Source of the DNA: Desulfofustis sp.
GTDB lineage: Bacteria > Desulfobacterota > Desulfobulbia > Desulfobulbales > Desulfocapsaceae
Length of the DNA stretch: 57,315 nt
Direction of reading: 5' to 3'
Assembly: GCA_013042475.1 (NCBI GenBank)
Contig: JABDQA010000235.1
Coordinates: 1-57,315, forward strand
Shown piece after piece: positions 49,989-57,315 of this stretch. A program made the position numbers and the translations under genes. The notes below the pieces were generated by a model, which saw only the letters and a program-made list of their open reading frames with translations, was not told where the DNA came from and did no database searches. Numbering within the stretch: the stretch's first letter is position 1; each line of letters opens with the position of its first letter.

Positions 49989-51275
49989 ATGTTTATGGAC
50001 ATGTCATTCAGTCGGAGAATAGGTGGGATGATACCGAAAACGGTATCCTTTTTAATGGTACTCATCATCTGTGCAGCCGTTCAAGTCAACGCTTCAGAGG
50101 ACAACACCTTCACCGGAAAAATCAAGAATAGCTTAAACGGGGATTGGGGTCAGATCAAAATCGATCTTCGCTACCGCTATGAACATGTGGGACAGGATGG
50201 TCTGAAATCAGCCAACGGTGATCCCATTCGCCTCAGGCTCGGTTACCAGATCCCCAAATGGGCAGGACTCCAGGGGTATGCCGAATTCGAGGGAAACACG
50301 CCGGTATTTATAGATGACTACAACGACAAGTCGGATGGGAAAGATGAGTTTGCGGTCATCGCTGACCCGAGTGAAGCCGAACTGAATCGGGGATGGCTTT
50401 CCTATGACCTCATTGACAAAACCGTTTTCAGGGCCGGTCGACAGCGCATCCAGTTGGATAATCAGCGATTCATCGGCAATGTTGGCTGGCGGCAGATGGA
50501 GCAGACATATGATGCGGCCAATCTTTTCAGCACTTCTTCCGGTGATTTTTCAGCTTACGGTATCTTCATTTTGAATGTGAGGAACACGGCGAGTCAGGAC
50601 GTCAGTATGCAATCACCGTTGTTGAACCTCACATACGCTTTTCAGGGAATCGGAGCCCTTTCCGCATATGGCTACTGGCTAGATTACGACGATCCTGATA
50701 ACTCCGGTCCGTCTGAGTATGCCTTTTCCACACAAACCTTTGGGTTGCGTTTTGACGGTTCACGGAAAGTCATTGATAATCTCGATGTGCTCTATACCGC
50801 TGAAGTCGCTCGCCAGGAAGATTACCAAGAAAACCCCGGGGACTATGCTGCCTATTACGGTCATTTCATTGTGGGGCTGCTTGCGCCTAAAAGTGAGTCT
50901 GGTGAGGCCAACGTAGGCGGAAAGATCGGCTATGAAGTTCTCGGTTCAGATAACAACATCTCACTCAAGACCCCATTGGGCACGAATCATGCCTTTAACG
51001 GCTGGGCAGATCAGTTCTTGACTGCACCATTAGCTGGATTACGGGACCTTTATACGGCATTGACCTTCACCTGGTTAGGTGTAAAGGCAGATGTTATCTA
51101 CCACGATTTCAAAGCTGACTCAGGTGGGGCTGACTATGGCTCGGAACTCGACCTGTCCTTGACCAAGAAGTTTGGTGAAAGTTATGCCCTCCAGGCAAAA
51201 TACGCCGATTACAATGCAGATGAGTTGAACACTGATGTGCGGAAGTTTTGGCTCCAGTTCACGGTGACGTATTAA
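49989..51275 (+). CDS. Outer-membrane beta-barrel protein, alginate-export (AlgE)-like
   Basis: The 428-aa protein has a signal peptide (VSFLMVLIICAAVQVNAS). An alginate-export-type barrel follows: alternating amphipathic strands, the conserved RLRLGYQI and FRAGRQRIQLDNQRFIGNVGWRQ, and a C-terminal aromatic end (FWLQFTVTY) typical of BAM substrates. ATG 49989 is chosen because AGGAG lies seven bases upstream; the frame is open from 49935. No alginate synthesis genes are nearby, so a general porin role is likely. Confidence 0.85.
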   Translation: MFMDMSFSRRIGGMIPKTVSFLMVLIICAAVQVNASEDNTFTGKIKNSLNGDWGQIKIDLRYRYEHVGQDGLKSANGDPIRLRLGYQIPKWAGLQGYAEFEGNTPVFIDDYNDKSDGKDEFAVIADPSEAELNRGWLSYDLIDKTVFRAGRQRIQLDNQRFIGNVGWRQMEQTYDAANLFSTSSGDFSAYGIFILNVRNTASQDVSMQSPLLNLTYAFQGIGALSAYGYWLDYDDPDNSGPSEYAFSTQTFGLRFDGSRKVIDNLDVLYTAEVARQEDYQENPGDYAAYYGHFIVGLLAPKSESGEANVGGKIGYEVLGSDNNISLKTPLGTNHAFNGWADQFLTAPLAGLRDLYTALTFTWLGVKADVIYHDFKADSGGADYGSELDLSLTKKFGESYALQAKYADYNADELNTDVRKFWLQFTVTY

Positions 51276-51421
51276 TGGTTCCGGTTTTCTGGTGCGCGTC
51301 GGTGGTGTGTTCACGACTGATTAGGCGTCAGTATTTAAAGATCGGGAAGTCCTGGGAGAGGAAACTTCTCATGGGGACTAAACGGGACACGATCGGGATG
51401 CGTCGGGCAGATAGGCCCCTC

Positions 51422-52468
51422 TCAAATGATCCAATCCCGAAAGGTTCCATCCATCAGCGGTTCATAAAAGGACTCGCTGTGCGCAGCATCATCGATGATG
51501 ATGACATTTCCGCCGGTTGGCCGGCCGTCCTTCTTTTTGGCATAGCGGGTCACCAGTCCGGCCGCAGCTTCCAGGTCTCTCCCCCTGGCGTCCGCGTTAT
51601 CGTAGAGCTCGGCCGCCCGTCTGAGCAGTGCCACCGGTCCCGGCCGCTCCTCGATAAAGAGCTTGATATCCCCAGGTTCCTGGAGTTCTTCGAGCCGGTC
51701 GTTTTCCTTTTCTTCCCGACCCAGCACCAGCCATCCCCGGTTGGGCAGCAGGAACTGCCTGCCGATAAGCATCAACAGGATATCGGCCACATTCATGTTC
51801 TGCTGGGTGACGACGAAGTCATTGTTGTACACCCGGGCAATCCTGGTGCTCAGAATCGGGTCGGCCAGGATACAGCCTCCCGCAGGCGCGGGAAAATCGG
51901 TGATACCGAAACTTTTGGCCAGGGCGATCTGGCGGGAACGTCCCCGGCCGCTGAAATCAAGCAGCTTCTCACGATCGACCCAGCCGTTTAATTCGGCCTC
52001 GGTGGGATTCATGAGTTTGGCGCTGAGCGGCCTGAGCAGCAGGCTGCGGGTGGCCGAGTCGCGCTCGATGACATTGAGCGTGTCGCGTCTCTGGGACATG
52101 GGGCGCTGGCCCAGTACTTCTCCCGTTATCAGAAACGAAGCGCCAAATTCATCGAGCATGGTTTTGGCCCGCTCAAGCATGAAAATTTTGCAATCGACGC
52201 AGGGATTGAAATATTTGCCAAACCCATGGGAGGGGCTGCGCAGCATCTGCAAATATTCTTCGCTGATGTCGTAAACCGATACCTCGATGCCGTACTTTTG
52301 TTTTATTTTGCTGCGGTAACCGTCAGGATCCCTGAGGATGTCATAGCCGAAAAAGGGGCTGACGAATTTTATTGCCAGTACTTCGACCCCCTGCGCCATG
52401 ACTACCCTGGTGGCACAGATAGAGTCGAGCCCGCCGGAAAATAGGCTGATCGCCCTGACTCTGCTCAT
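51422..52468 (-). CDS. PP-loop ATPase, MnmA/ThiI-like tRNA-thiolation-type protein
   Basis: The 348-aa protein opens with an ATP-pyrophosphatase PP-loop (SLFSGGLDSICAT). It has cysteines in NPCVDCKIFML and PAGGCILADP, positioned like the two catalytic cysteines of MnmA-type thiouridylases. The C-terminal 140 residues (about 210-348) do not match MnmA and include KENDRLEELQEPGDIKL and a late FYEPLMDGTFRDWI. It could thiolate tRNA or activate another substrate by adenylation. It overlaps the recN stop as ATGA. Confidence 0.78.
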   Translation of the reverse strand: MSRVRAISLFSGGLDSICATRVVMAQGVEVLAIKFVSPFFGYDILRDPDGYRSKIKQKYGIEVSVYDISEEYLQMLRSPSHGFGKYFNPCVDCKIFMLERAKTMLDEFGASFLITGEVLGQRPMSQRRDTLNVIERDSATRSLLLRPLSAKLMNPTEAELNGWVDREKLLDFSGRGRSRQIALAKSFGITDFPAPAGGCILADPILSTRIARVYNNDFVVTQQNMNVADILLMLIGRQFLLPNRGWLVLGREEKENDRLEELQEPGDIKLFIEERPGPVALLRRAAELYDNADARGRDLEAAAGLVTRYAKKKDGRPTGGNVIIIDDAAHSESFYEPLMDGTFRDWII

Positions 52469-54153
52469 GCGGCAACCTTACCCTTGTCGAGTAGTTCCCG
52501 GGCCCAGGCTTCCGTCTGGTTGGTGGCCGACTCTCCGGCCAGCATGCGGGCCAGCTCCTCCACTCGCTCATCTTCCTTAAGCCTGCTCACACTGGTGATG
52601 GTACGCCCTTCCCTCAGCTTTTTTTCAACCCTGAAATGGGAACTGCCCCGGGCCGCAATCTGCGGCAGGTGGGTGATGCAGATGACCTGATGATGGTTGG
52701 CCAGCTCTTTTATCTTGCGGGCCACAGATTCAGCGGCCTCGCCGCCGACCCCGGCGTCGACTTCGTCGAAAATCACCGTCTCGACCATATCCCTGCGAGC
52801 CAGAAGGCACTTGAAAGCCAGCATCAGCCGCGACAGCTCTCCGCCCGAGGCTACCTGGGCCAGCGGACGCGGCGGTTCTCCCGGGTTGGGGGCGAAAAAA
52901 AACTCGAGCCGGTCAAATCCCGTGGCCCGAAGATGGTCGCTGTGCAGTTCCACCGGTTGAAACCGCACTTCCACTCCCGACTGCTCGAAGGCCAGCGATT
53001 CGAGCTCCCTGGACATGGCCCGCTCCATGTCTGCTGCGGTCCTGCGCCTTGCAGCAGACAGCGTTTCCGCAGCCTCCACGACCTCCGCCTCGAGGGCGTC
53101 GGTTTTTTCTCTCTGGTGCTCGATTTCGGCATCGAGATTGTCGAGAACTTCAAGCTCCTGTCGCGCATTTTCCAAGTAGGCGAGTACCTCGGCTAGACTT
53201 TCCCCATATTTTCGTTTCAATCCCGTCAATTTGTCGAGACGGGCGTTGATGGTCTCCAACCGGTCAGGATCGTTGTCCAGCGCATCGGAATAGGAGCGGA
53301 GTTGGGCACTGTAATCTTCAGCCAGAAAAGAGTAGGAGCCCACCTCTGCGGCAAGTTCTTCAAGCTCCGGGTCGAGCTGGGTGAGCTGTTCGAGGTTTTT
53401 GCGAATCACCGTCAAATTTTCGGTAACCGATCCGGCCAGCAGCTCGTGGCATTCCCTGCTCAAGCGGATTAGGGTTTCGCCGTTTTTCAACCGGTTGCGT
53501 TCCGCCCCGAGTCGCTCATCCTCGCCAATTTCCGGTGCGATTTCATCTATTTCGCCAATCTGAAACGAGAGGAAATCCCGCCGCTGCTCCCGTTCCCGCT
53601 CGCGCTCTACCAAATTCTGCAGCTTTTGTCGGGCACTCCGCCAGTCTTCATACCGCACCCTGAATTGATCACGGATTGCCAGGTGATCCCCGAGGATATC
53701 GATGAATTCGAGGTGCATGGCAGGCTGGAGGAGCTGCTGGTGTTCGTGCTGACCGCCGATCGACAGGAGTCGAAAACAGACGTCCTGGACAATTTTGGCG
53801 GTGGCCATCGAACCGTTGATGTAGAATCGACTCCGACCGTTCTGTGAAATCACCCTTTTAAAGAGAATTTCGTTGGCATCGCCAAAGCCGCTGTCTCGCA
53901 GAAGGTCGCGCAGCTGCTGGTAATGTTCGCCAATCTCGAACAGGGCCTCGACCGTGCAGCTCTCGGCCCCGCTCCTGATCCACTGGACCGATCCCCGGCC
54001 GCCGCTGAGCAGCCCGATGGCACGCATCATGATCGACTTGCCGGCGCCTGTCTCGCCGGTCATTACCGCCAGCATGTCACCCTGGGCGCGGTCGAATCGC
54101 AGGTGCAGGGTGTCGATCAGGGCCAGGTTTTCTACTTTGAGCTCGAGAAGCAT
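52465..54153 (-). CDS. recN: DNA repair protein RecN
   Basis: The 562-aa SMC-like ATPase has Walker A TGETGAGKSIMM (near 32-43), a long central coiled coil, the signature LAQVASGGELSRLMLAF, Walker B TVIFDEVDAGVGG and the D-loop/His switch region VICITHLPQIAA. It acts in recombination repair of double-strand breaks. No LexA-type operator is obvious in the 63 bp upstream. Confidence 0.95.
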   Translation of the reverse strand: MLLELKVENLALIDTLHLRFDRAQGDMLAVMTGETGAGKSIMMRAIGLLSGGRGSVQWIRSGAESCTVEALFEIGEHYQQLRDLLRDSGFGDANEILFKRVISQNGRSRFYINGSMATAKIVQDVCFRLLSIGGQHEHQQLLQPAMHLEFIDILGDHLAIRDQFRVRYEDWRSARQKLQNLVEREREREQRRDFLSFQIGEIDEIAPEIGEDERLGAERNRLKNGETLIRLSRECHELLAGSVTENLTVIRKNLEQLTQLDPELEELAAEVGSYSFLAEDYSAQLRSYSDALDNDPDRLETINARLDKLTGLKRKYGESLAEVLAYLENARQELEVLDNLDAEIEHQREKTDALEAEVVEAAETLSAARRRTAADMERAMSRELESLAFEQSGVEVRFQPVELHSDHLRATGFDRLEFFFAPNPGEPPRPLAQVASGGELSRLMLAFKCLLARRDMVETVIFDEVDAGVGGEAAESVARKIKELANHHQVICITHLPQIAARGSSHFRVEKKLREGRTITSVSRLKEDERVEELARMLAGESATNQTEAWARELLDKGKVAA

Positions 54154-54216
54154 TGAAGGCGTGAAGGAGTTATTAAAATGATGCAGCGCTTTTGTATTGG
54201 CCAGTGAAGTTGCCGT

Positions 54217-54438
54217 TTAGAGCCAACCGATAAGTCGTTCCAACTCACCGTCTGCGGGAAATCTGCCGAGACGTTTCTTGGAGAAAATCAATTTTCCGTC
54301 GACCGTGATCTCATACACACCTCCTCCGGAGGCGACCAGCTCAACGTCAGCGTCGTACTTCTTTCTCAGTTCAGCTTCCAGCCCGGAAGCGCGAGGTTTG
54401 TAATTTCACGCGGCACAATATTCGATGGATATTTTCAT
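54217..54438 (-). CDS. SelW/Rdx-family selenoprotein with in-frame UGA (CxxU)
   Basis: Reading ATG 54438 through an in-frame TGA at 54408-54406 to TAA at 54217 gives 73 residues: MKISIEYCAA, then selenocysteine, then NYKPRASGLEAEL. The CxxU redox motif and the downstream block ASGGGVYEITVDGKLIFSKK with RFP are diagnostic of the Rdx/SelW/SelT/SelH thioredoxin-like family. AGGAG lies seven bases before the ATG. Family conservation on both sides of the TGA shows it is decoded, not a stop. The role is probably thiol redox chemistry. Standard gene calling misses or truncates it. Confidence 0.9.
54374..54390 (-). promoter_or_regulatory. Candidate bacterial SECIS hairpin
   Basis: Fifteen bases after the UGA, GCTTCC pairs perfectly with GGAAGC around the loop GGGCT. 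The apical loop begins 21 bases after the UGA, inside the window used by bacterial SECIS elements, and has G residues at its 5' side as SelB prefers. Confidence 0.7.
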
Positions 54439-54545
54439 TGGCCTCTCCTGGATTGTTCTACCGCTTAAAATGATTCTGGCTGCTTCCGACAACGAGCATT
54501 ATTATAAGAATCTGAATGGGAATATCCAGCATAAAGAACAAGGTC

Positions 54546-55751
54546 ATGACCGAACCCGCAGACCCACGCCCGGAAATTGGCATAGCCGAACAGCTTAAGT
54601 ACAGAGAGCAGACCCATCTCTCGCCTCTGGCAGCCAGATCAGACGCAGGCCTCAGACGCACGGATGAAGAACTGCAAGGCTATCGCCAGAATTATGCCCA
54701 GGACGCTGACCGCATCCTCCACTCCCGGTCCTATGCCCGCTACATAGACAAAACCCAGGTATTCTGCCTGATCAGAAACGATCACATCACCCACCGGGTT
54801 CTGCACGTCCAGCTTGTCTCCCGGGTTGCCAGAACCATCGGCCGTTATCTCTTTCTCAACGAAGACCTGATCGAGGCGGTGAGTCTCGGCCACGACATCG
54901 GTCATCCTCCATTCGGCCACGCCGGCGAGTTGTTTCTCGCGGAACTCTGCGTCGAGCACGGGCTGCCCGCTTTTCAGCACAATATCCAGTCGCTCCGGGC
55001 CATCGAAAAGCTGGAACGCAAAGGCAGGGGATGGAACCTCTGCCTGCAGACGCTGGACGGTATTTTATGCCACGACGGCGAGGTGCACCAGGACCGCATC
55101 ACCCCTGCTCCGCTCAACAACTTCACCGAATTCGATCTCAAAGTCGAGTTGAAATCAGCCAACCCGGCTCTCGATCTTCAGCCCATGACTCTGGAAGGGT
55201 GCGTAGTGCGGATGGCAGACACCGTGGCCTACATTGGCCGGGATATCGAAGATGCAATCATCCTCGGCCTTATCAAGCGCAGCGACCTGCCGGAAAGATG
55301 CACAGAACTGCTCGGTGAAACCAACGGTACCATCGTCTATTCCCTGGTCACCGACCTGATCCGCCACAGCCATGTTCCAGCTCCCGGAAACAGCGGTTCA
55401 AAAGAGTCTGGTTCGATCGGTTTCAGCAACGAGGTCGCCAGTGTCTTAAAAGAACTCAAGGACTTCAATTACCAGCACATCTACCTGGCTCCCCAGACCC
55501 AGGAATATATGCCGCAGATCAAAAGTTGCTACAGGGCACTGTTCGAGCACTATCTCGACCATCTTGATGAGGGTACTTCCGAGTCGCTGGCCGTCGATCT
55601 TCTCGACGACCTCGATCGCTCTTACATCGAGAACCAGCCTGCGGCTGCCCGGGTGCGTGATTTCATCGCCGGCATGACCGATGACTATTTCCTCCGCCAG
55701 GCCGAACTTATTGGTTGTTCGATTCCTCCGCTGCGCTATGAATTCAGCTGA
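54546..55751 (+). CDS. dGTPase-like HD-domain triphosphohydrolase
   Basis: The roughly 401-aa protein matches the deoxyguanosine triphosphate triphosphohydrolase family. It has the EQTHLSPLAARS N-terminal block, DRILHSRSYARYIDKTQVF with the first metal-binding His, EAVSLGHDIGHPPFGHAGE with the HD pair, and VRMADTVAYIGRDIEDAI. It probably hydrolyses dNTPs to nucleosides and tripolyphosphate. ATG 54546 (MTEPADPRPE) is chosen; the frame is open from ATG 54516. It is divergent from the selenoprotein gene. Confidence 0.85.
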   Translation: MTEPADPRPEIGIAEQLKYREQTHLSPLAARSDAGLRRTDEELQGYRQNYAQDADRILHSRSYARYIDKTQVFCLIRNDHITHRVLHVQLVSRVARTIGRYLFLNEDLIEAVSLGHDIGHPPFGHAGELFLAELCVEHGLPAFQHNIQSLRAIEKLERKGRGWNLCLQTLDGILCHDGEVHQDRITPAPLNNFTEFDLKVELKSANPALDLQPMTLEGCVVRMADTVAYIGRDIEDAIILGLIKRSDLPERCTELLGETNGTIVYSLVTDLIRHSHVPAPGNSGSKESGSIGFSNEVASVLKELKDFNYQHIYLAPQTQEYMPQIKSCYRALFEHYLDHLDEGTSESLAVDLLDDLDRSYIENQPAAARVRDFIAGMTDDYFLRQAELIGCSIPPLRYEFS

Positions 55752-56002
55752 CCACCAGTGCTGAACTCCGGCGGATCGGCACTGTGGTTCAGTGAAAAGT
55801 CCGAACCAGCAGAATTCATCCCCACGACTCCAGTATTGTTTGCACCAATCTCAATCCTGCTGTTATTTAGTGATTATAATATCGCTTAAATCATCAATTC
55901 TACAGAGCTGTCAGGAAACGACGAGTATGACACAGTGATGCAAGGTACGCGAGGTCACTGTCTGGCCACGCGTTGCTTGGACAAAACCAAGGGGATTCCA
56001 AT

Positions 56003-56734
56003 ATGAAGAATATGCTCCTGTTACTCCTCTCGCTTATCTGTCTTTCAAGTCAGCCGCTTGCTGCCGAGCAACTCACCATCCTGACCGAGAATCTGCCGCC
56101 GCTCAACTACCTGGATAACGGCACACTGGTCGGCTCCTCCGTCGAGATCGTCCAGGAGATTCAGAAAAGGATAGGGTCGCCCGAGCCTATCCAGGTGTAC
56201 CCGTGGGCCCGGGCTTACAAGATGGCCCTCGATGAGGAAAACGTCATTCTCTTCGGGATGACGTACACTGAGGATCGCAGCGAGCTGTTCAAATGGGTCG
56301 GCCCTCTGGCCACCAAAAGTGACATCCTGCTGGCCAGAAAAGATGCCCCCGTATCGATCACCAGCCTGCAAGACGCTAAAATGGTTCAACGGATCGGTAC
56401 CCTAAGAGATGACGTGCGCGGAAAAATGCTCGAGAAACTGGGCTTCACCAACCTCGAGCCGGTATCTGACGAGCAGAAAAACGCGCAGAAGCTGGCGCTC
56501 GGCCGCATCGATCTATGGGCCTATAAAAAACCAGGATTCAGAACAGTCTGCGAACTGGCCGAGGTTGACCCTGAGCTCTTCGTCGAGGTCGCTCACCTGA
56601 AAAAAAGCGAGCTTAAAATCGCTTTTTCAAAAAAAACCTCGGATGAGATTGTCGCCCAATGGCAAAAAGCGTTTGATGACATGGTGGCGGACGGCACCGT
56701 CCAGAAAATCAAGGACAAGTGGCATATAGAATAG
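56003..56734 (+). CDS. Periplasmic solute-binding protein (SBP_bac_3-like)
   Basis: The 243-aa protein starts at ATG 56003 after AAGGGG. It has a signal peptide (MLLLLLSLICLSSQPLAAEQ) and the family 3 solute-binding fold: LTILTENLPPLNYLDNG, GSSVEIVQEIQKRIG, FGMTYTEDRSELFKWVGPL and a C-terminal DDMVADGTVQKIKDKW. No permease or ATPase gene follows in the window. It may therefore be a stand-alone binding protein or part of a sensory system. The ligand is unknown. Confidence 0.87.
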   Translation: MKNMLLLLLSLICLSSQPLAAEQLTILTENLPPLNYLDNGTLVGSSVEIVQEIQKRIGSPEPIQVYPWARAYKMALDEENVILFGMTYTEDRSELFKWVGPLATKSDILLARKDAPVSITSLQDAKMVQRIGTLRDDVRGKMLEKLGFTNLEPVSDEQKNAQKLALGRIDLWAYKKPGFRTVCELAEVDPELFVEVAHLKKSELKIAFSKKTSDEIVAQWQKAFDDMVADGTVQKIKDKWHIE

Positions 56735-56796
56735 TGTGACGTGAGAGTATCCCGCATGACCCACGGAAAATTAAGATAAGCAGGTAAACGGTGACG

Positions 56797-57315
56797 ATGA
56801 AGCTAAGCTTGTGGCTGATGATCATTTTTCTGATCCAGGCCTTTCACGTGTCGGCGGCCGATCAGGAGCTGCGCATCGCCATGCTGCTCTGGCGCGGAGA
56901 AACGGAAGCAGAAGCCGGCTTCAAGTCGGGTTTGCAGGAATTGGGGTATCAGACGACCTTTGAAATTCATGATGCAGCCCAGGACCTTTCTAAACTGGGT
57001 GCTATCCTGCGTTCAATCAATAATAATCTGATCGCCTACGATTACGTTTACACCTTTGGCACCACCGTCTCCCGAAGGGCCAAGGTGGTAATCGGCGGTA
57101 AGCTACCGCAGATATTCAATATAGTTACCGATCCGGTTGGCGCCGGGATCGTCAACAGTCTCGACTCGCCGGGACCGACAATTGGCGGCGGCAGCGACAG
57201 GATCGGAATTACCCGACAACTGGATGAAGTGGGCCGGATGCTCACCTTCAAAAAACTTGGATTCTTTTTCAACCCGCGGGAGAAGAATTCCCTGATTACC
57301 AGGGACGAGTTGCAT
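56797..57315 (+). CDS. ABC-type substrate-binding protein (COG2984/TrpX-like), cut by the window end
   Basis: The visible 173 codons begin with a signal peptide (LWLMIIFLIQAFHVSAAD). They show the ABC_sub_bind fold: RIAMLLWRGETEAEAGFKSGL, TFGTTVSRRAK and LPQIFNIVTDPVGAGIV. The frame is still open at 57315. ATG 56797 is preferred; an in-frame GTG at 56791 is closer to AGG. It follows the previous binding protein by 62 bp on the same strand. In related genomes such domains are sometimes the sensor of a kinase, which the missing 3' part would show. Confidence 0.82.
   Translation, partial: MKLSLWLMIIFLIQAFHVSAADQELRIAMLLWRGETEAEAGFKSGLQELGYQTTFEIHDAAQDLSKLGAILRSINNNLIAYDYVYTFGTTVSRRAKVVIGGKLPQIFNIVTDPVGAGIVNSLDSPGPTIGGGSDRIGITRQLDEVGRMLTFKKLGFFFNPREKNSLITRDELH

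Noticed and set aside
57048-57315. Minus-strand frames at the right edge
   Set aside because: They are antisense to the substrate-binding protein, which has clear family motifs on the plus strand.

Overview
The window is one contiguous piece of chromosome from a Gram-negative bacterium. It is most likely a member of the Desulfobacterota (former Deltaproteobacteria), and the Desulfobulbales are a reasonable guess. This rests on several things seen together: a complete-looking dcw (division and cell wall) cluster with a meso-diaminopimelate-type MurE, a periplasmic octaheme cytochrome c, a UGA-containing selenoprotein gene, a YkgJ-type cysteine-cluster protein, a CoA-disulfide-reductase/rhodanese fusion and an alginate-export-type outer-membrane barrel. 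No rRNA or tRNA gene was seen, so the taxonomic placement is inference.

Layout. Positions 1-1150 hold an IS1595-like insertion sequence with 21-bp imperfect terminal repeats and a transposase broken (or recoded) at an A9 run. Positions 1.2-9.3 kb carry a CIA30-domain protein, an octaheme hydroxylamine-oxidoreductase-like cytochrome, a lipoprotein esterase, an M23 peptidase, an HNH protein, folC and a UvrD/PcrA helicase. Positions 9.4-18.2 kb are a patchwork: a diguanylate cyclase, nagZ, a TM2 protein, a DUF493 protein, a pabB-pabC fusion, a YkgJ-like protein and a PHP-family histidinol phosphatase. Positions 18.4-41.6 kb are almost all on the minus strand. Read in transcription order they are mraZ, rsmH, ftsL, ftsI-like, murE-murF fusion, mraY, an unlisted 51-aa membrane protein, murD, murG, murC, murB, ftsQ, ftsA, ftsZ, a B12-binding radical SAM protein, a sensor kinase, fetA and fetB, then the CoA-disulfide reductase. 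Positions 42-47.2 kb (minus) carry cca, rlmE, a yebC-like gene, ruvC, ruvA and ruvB. Positions 47.4-51.3 kb (plus) carry a truncated MscS-like fragment, dus, a PatB/MalY-type lyase and an outer-membrane barrel. Positions 51.4-54.4 kb (minus) carry a SelW/Rdx-type selenoprotein gene, recN and an MnmA/ThiI-like PP-loop protein. The right end (plus) has a dGTPase-like HD protein and two periplasmic binding proteins, the last cut by the window edge.

The most remarkable feature is in the dcw cluster. The gene in the ftsI position keeps the dimerisation region, the shape of the transpeptidase domain and a C-terminal PASTA domain, but it lacks all three penicillin-binding active-site motifs; the catalytic Ser of SxxK is Glu. 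In the same cluster ftsW, normally between murD and murG, is absent. FtsW and FtsI form the septal peptidoglycan synthase pair, so the loss of one partner and the catalytic decay of the other look coordinated. They suggest that septal synthesis is done by enzymes encoded elsewhere, with this FtsI kept as a scaffold. Other unusual items are the murE-murF fusion, the 51-residue membrane protein between mraY and murD, the selenoprotein gene that ordinary gene calling misses, MraZ-box-like repeats on both strands upstream of mraZ, and REP-like GGGGAC palindromes.
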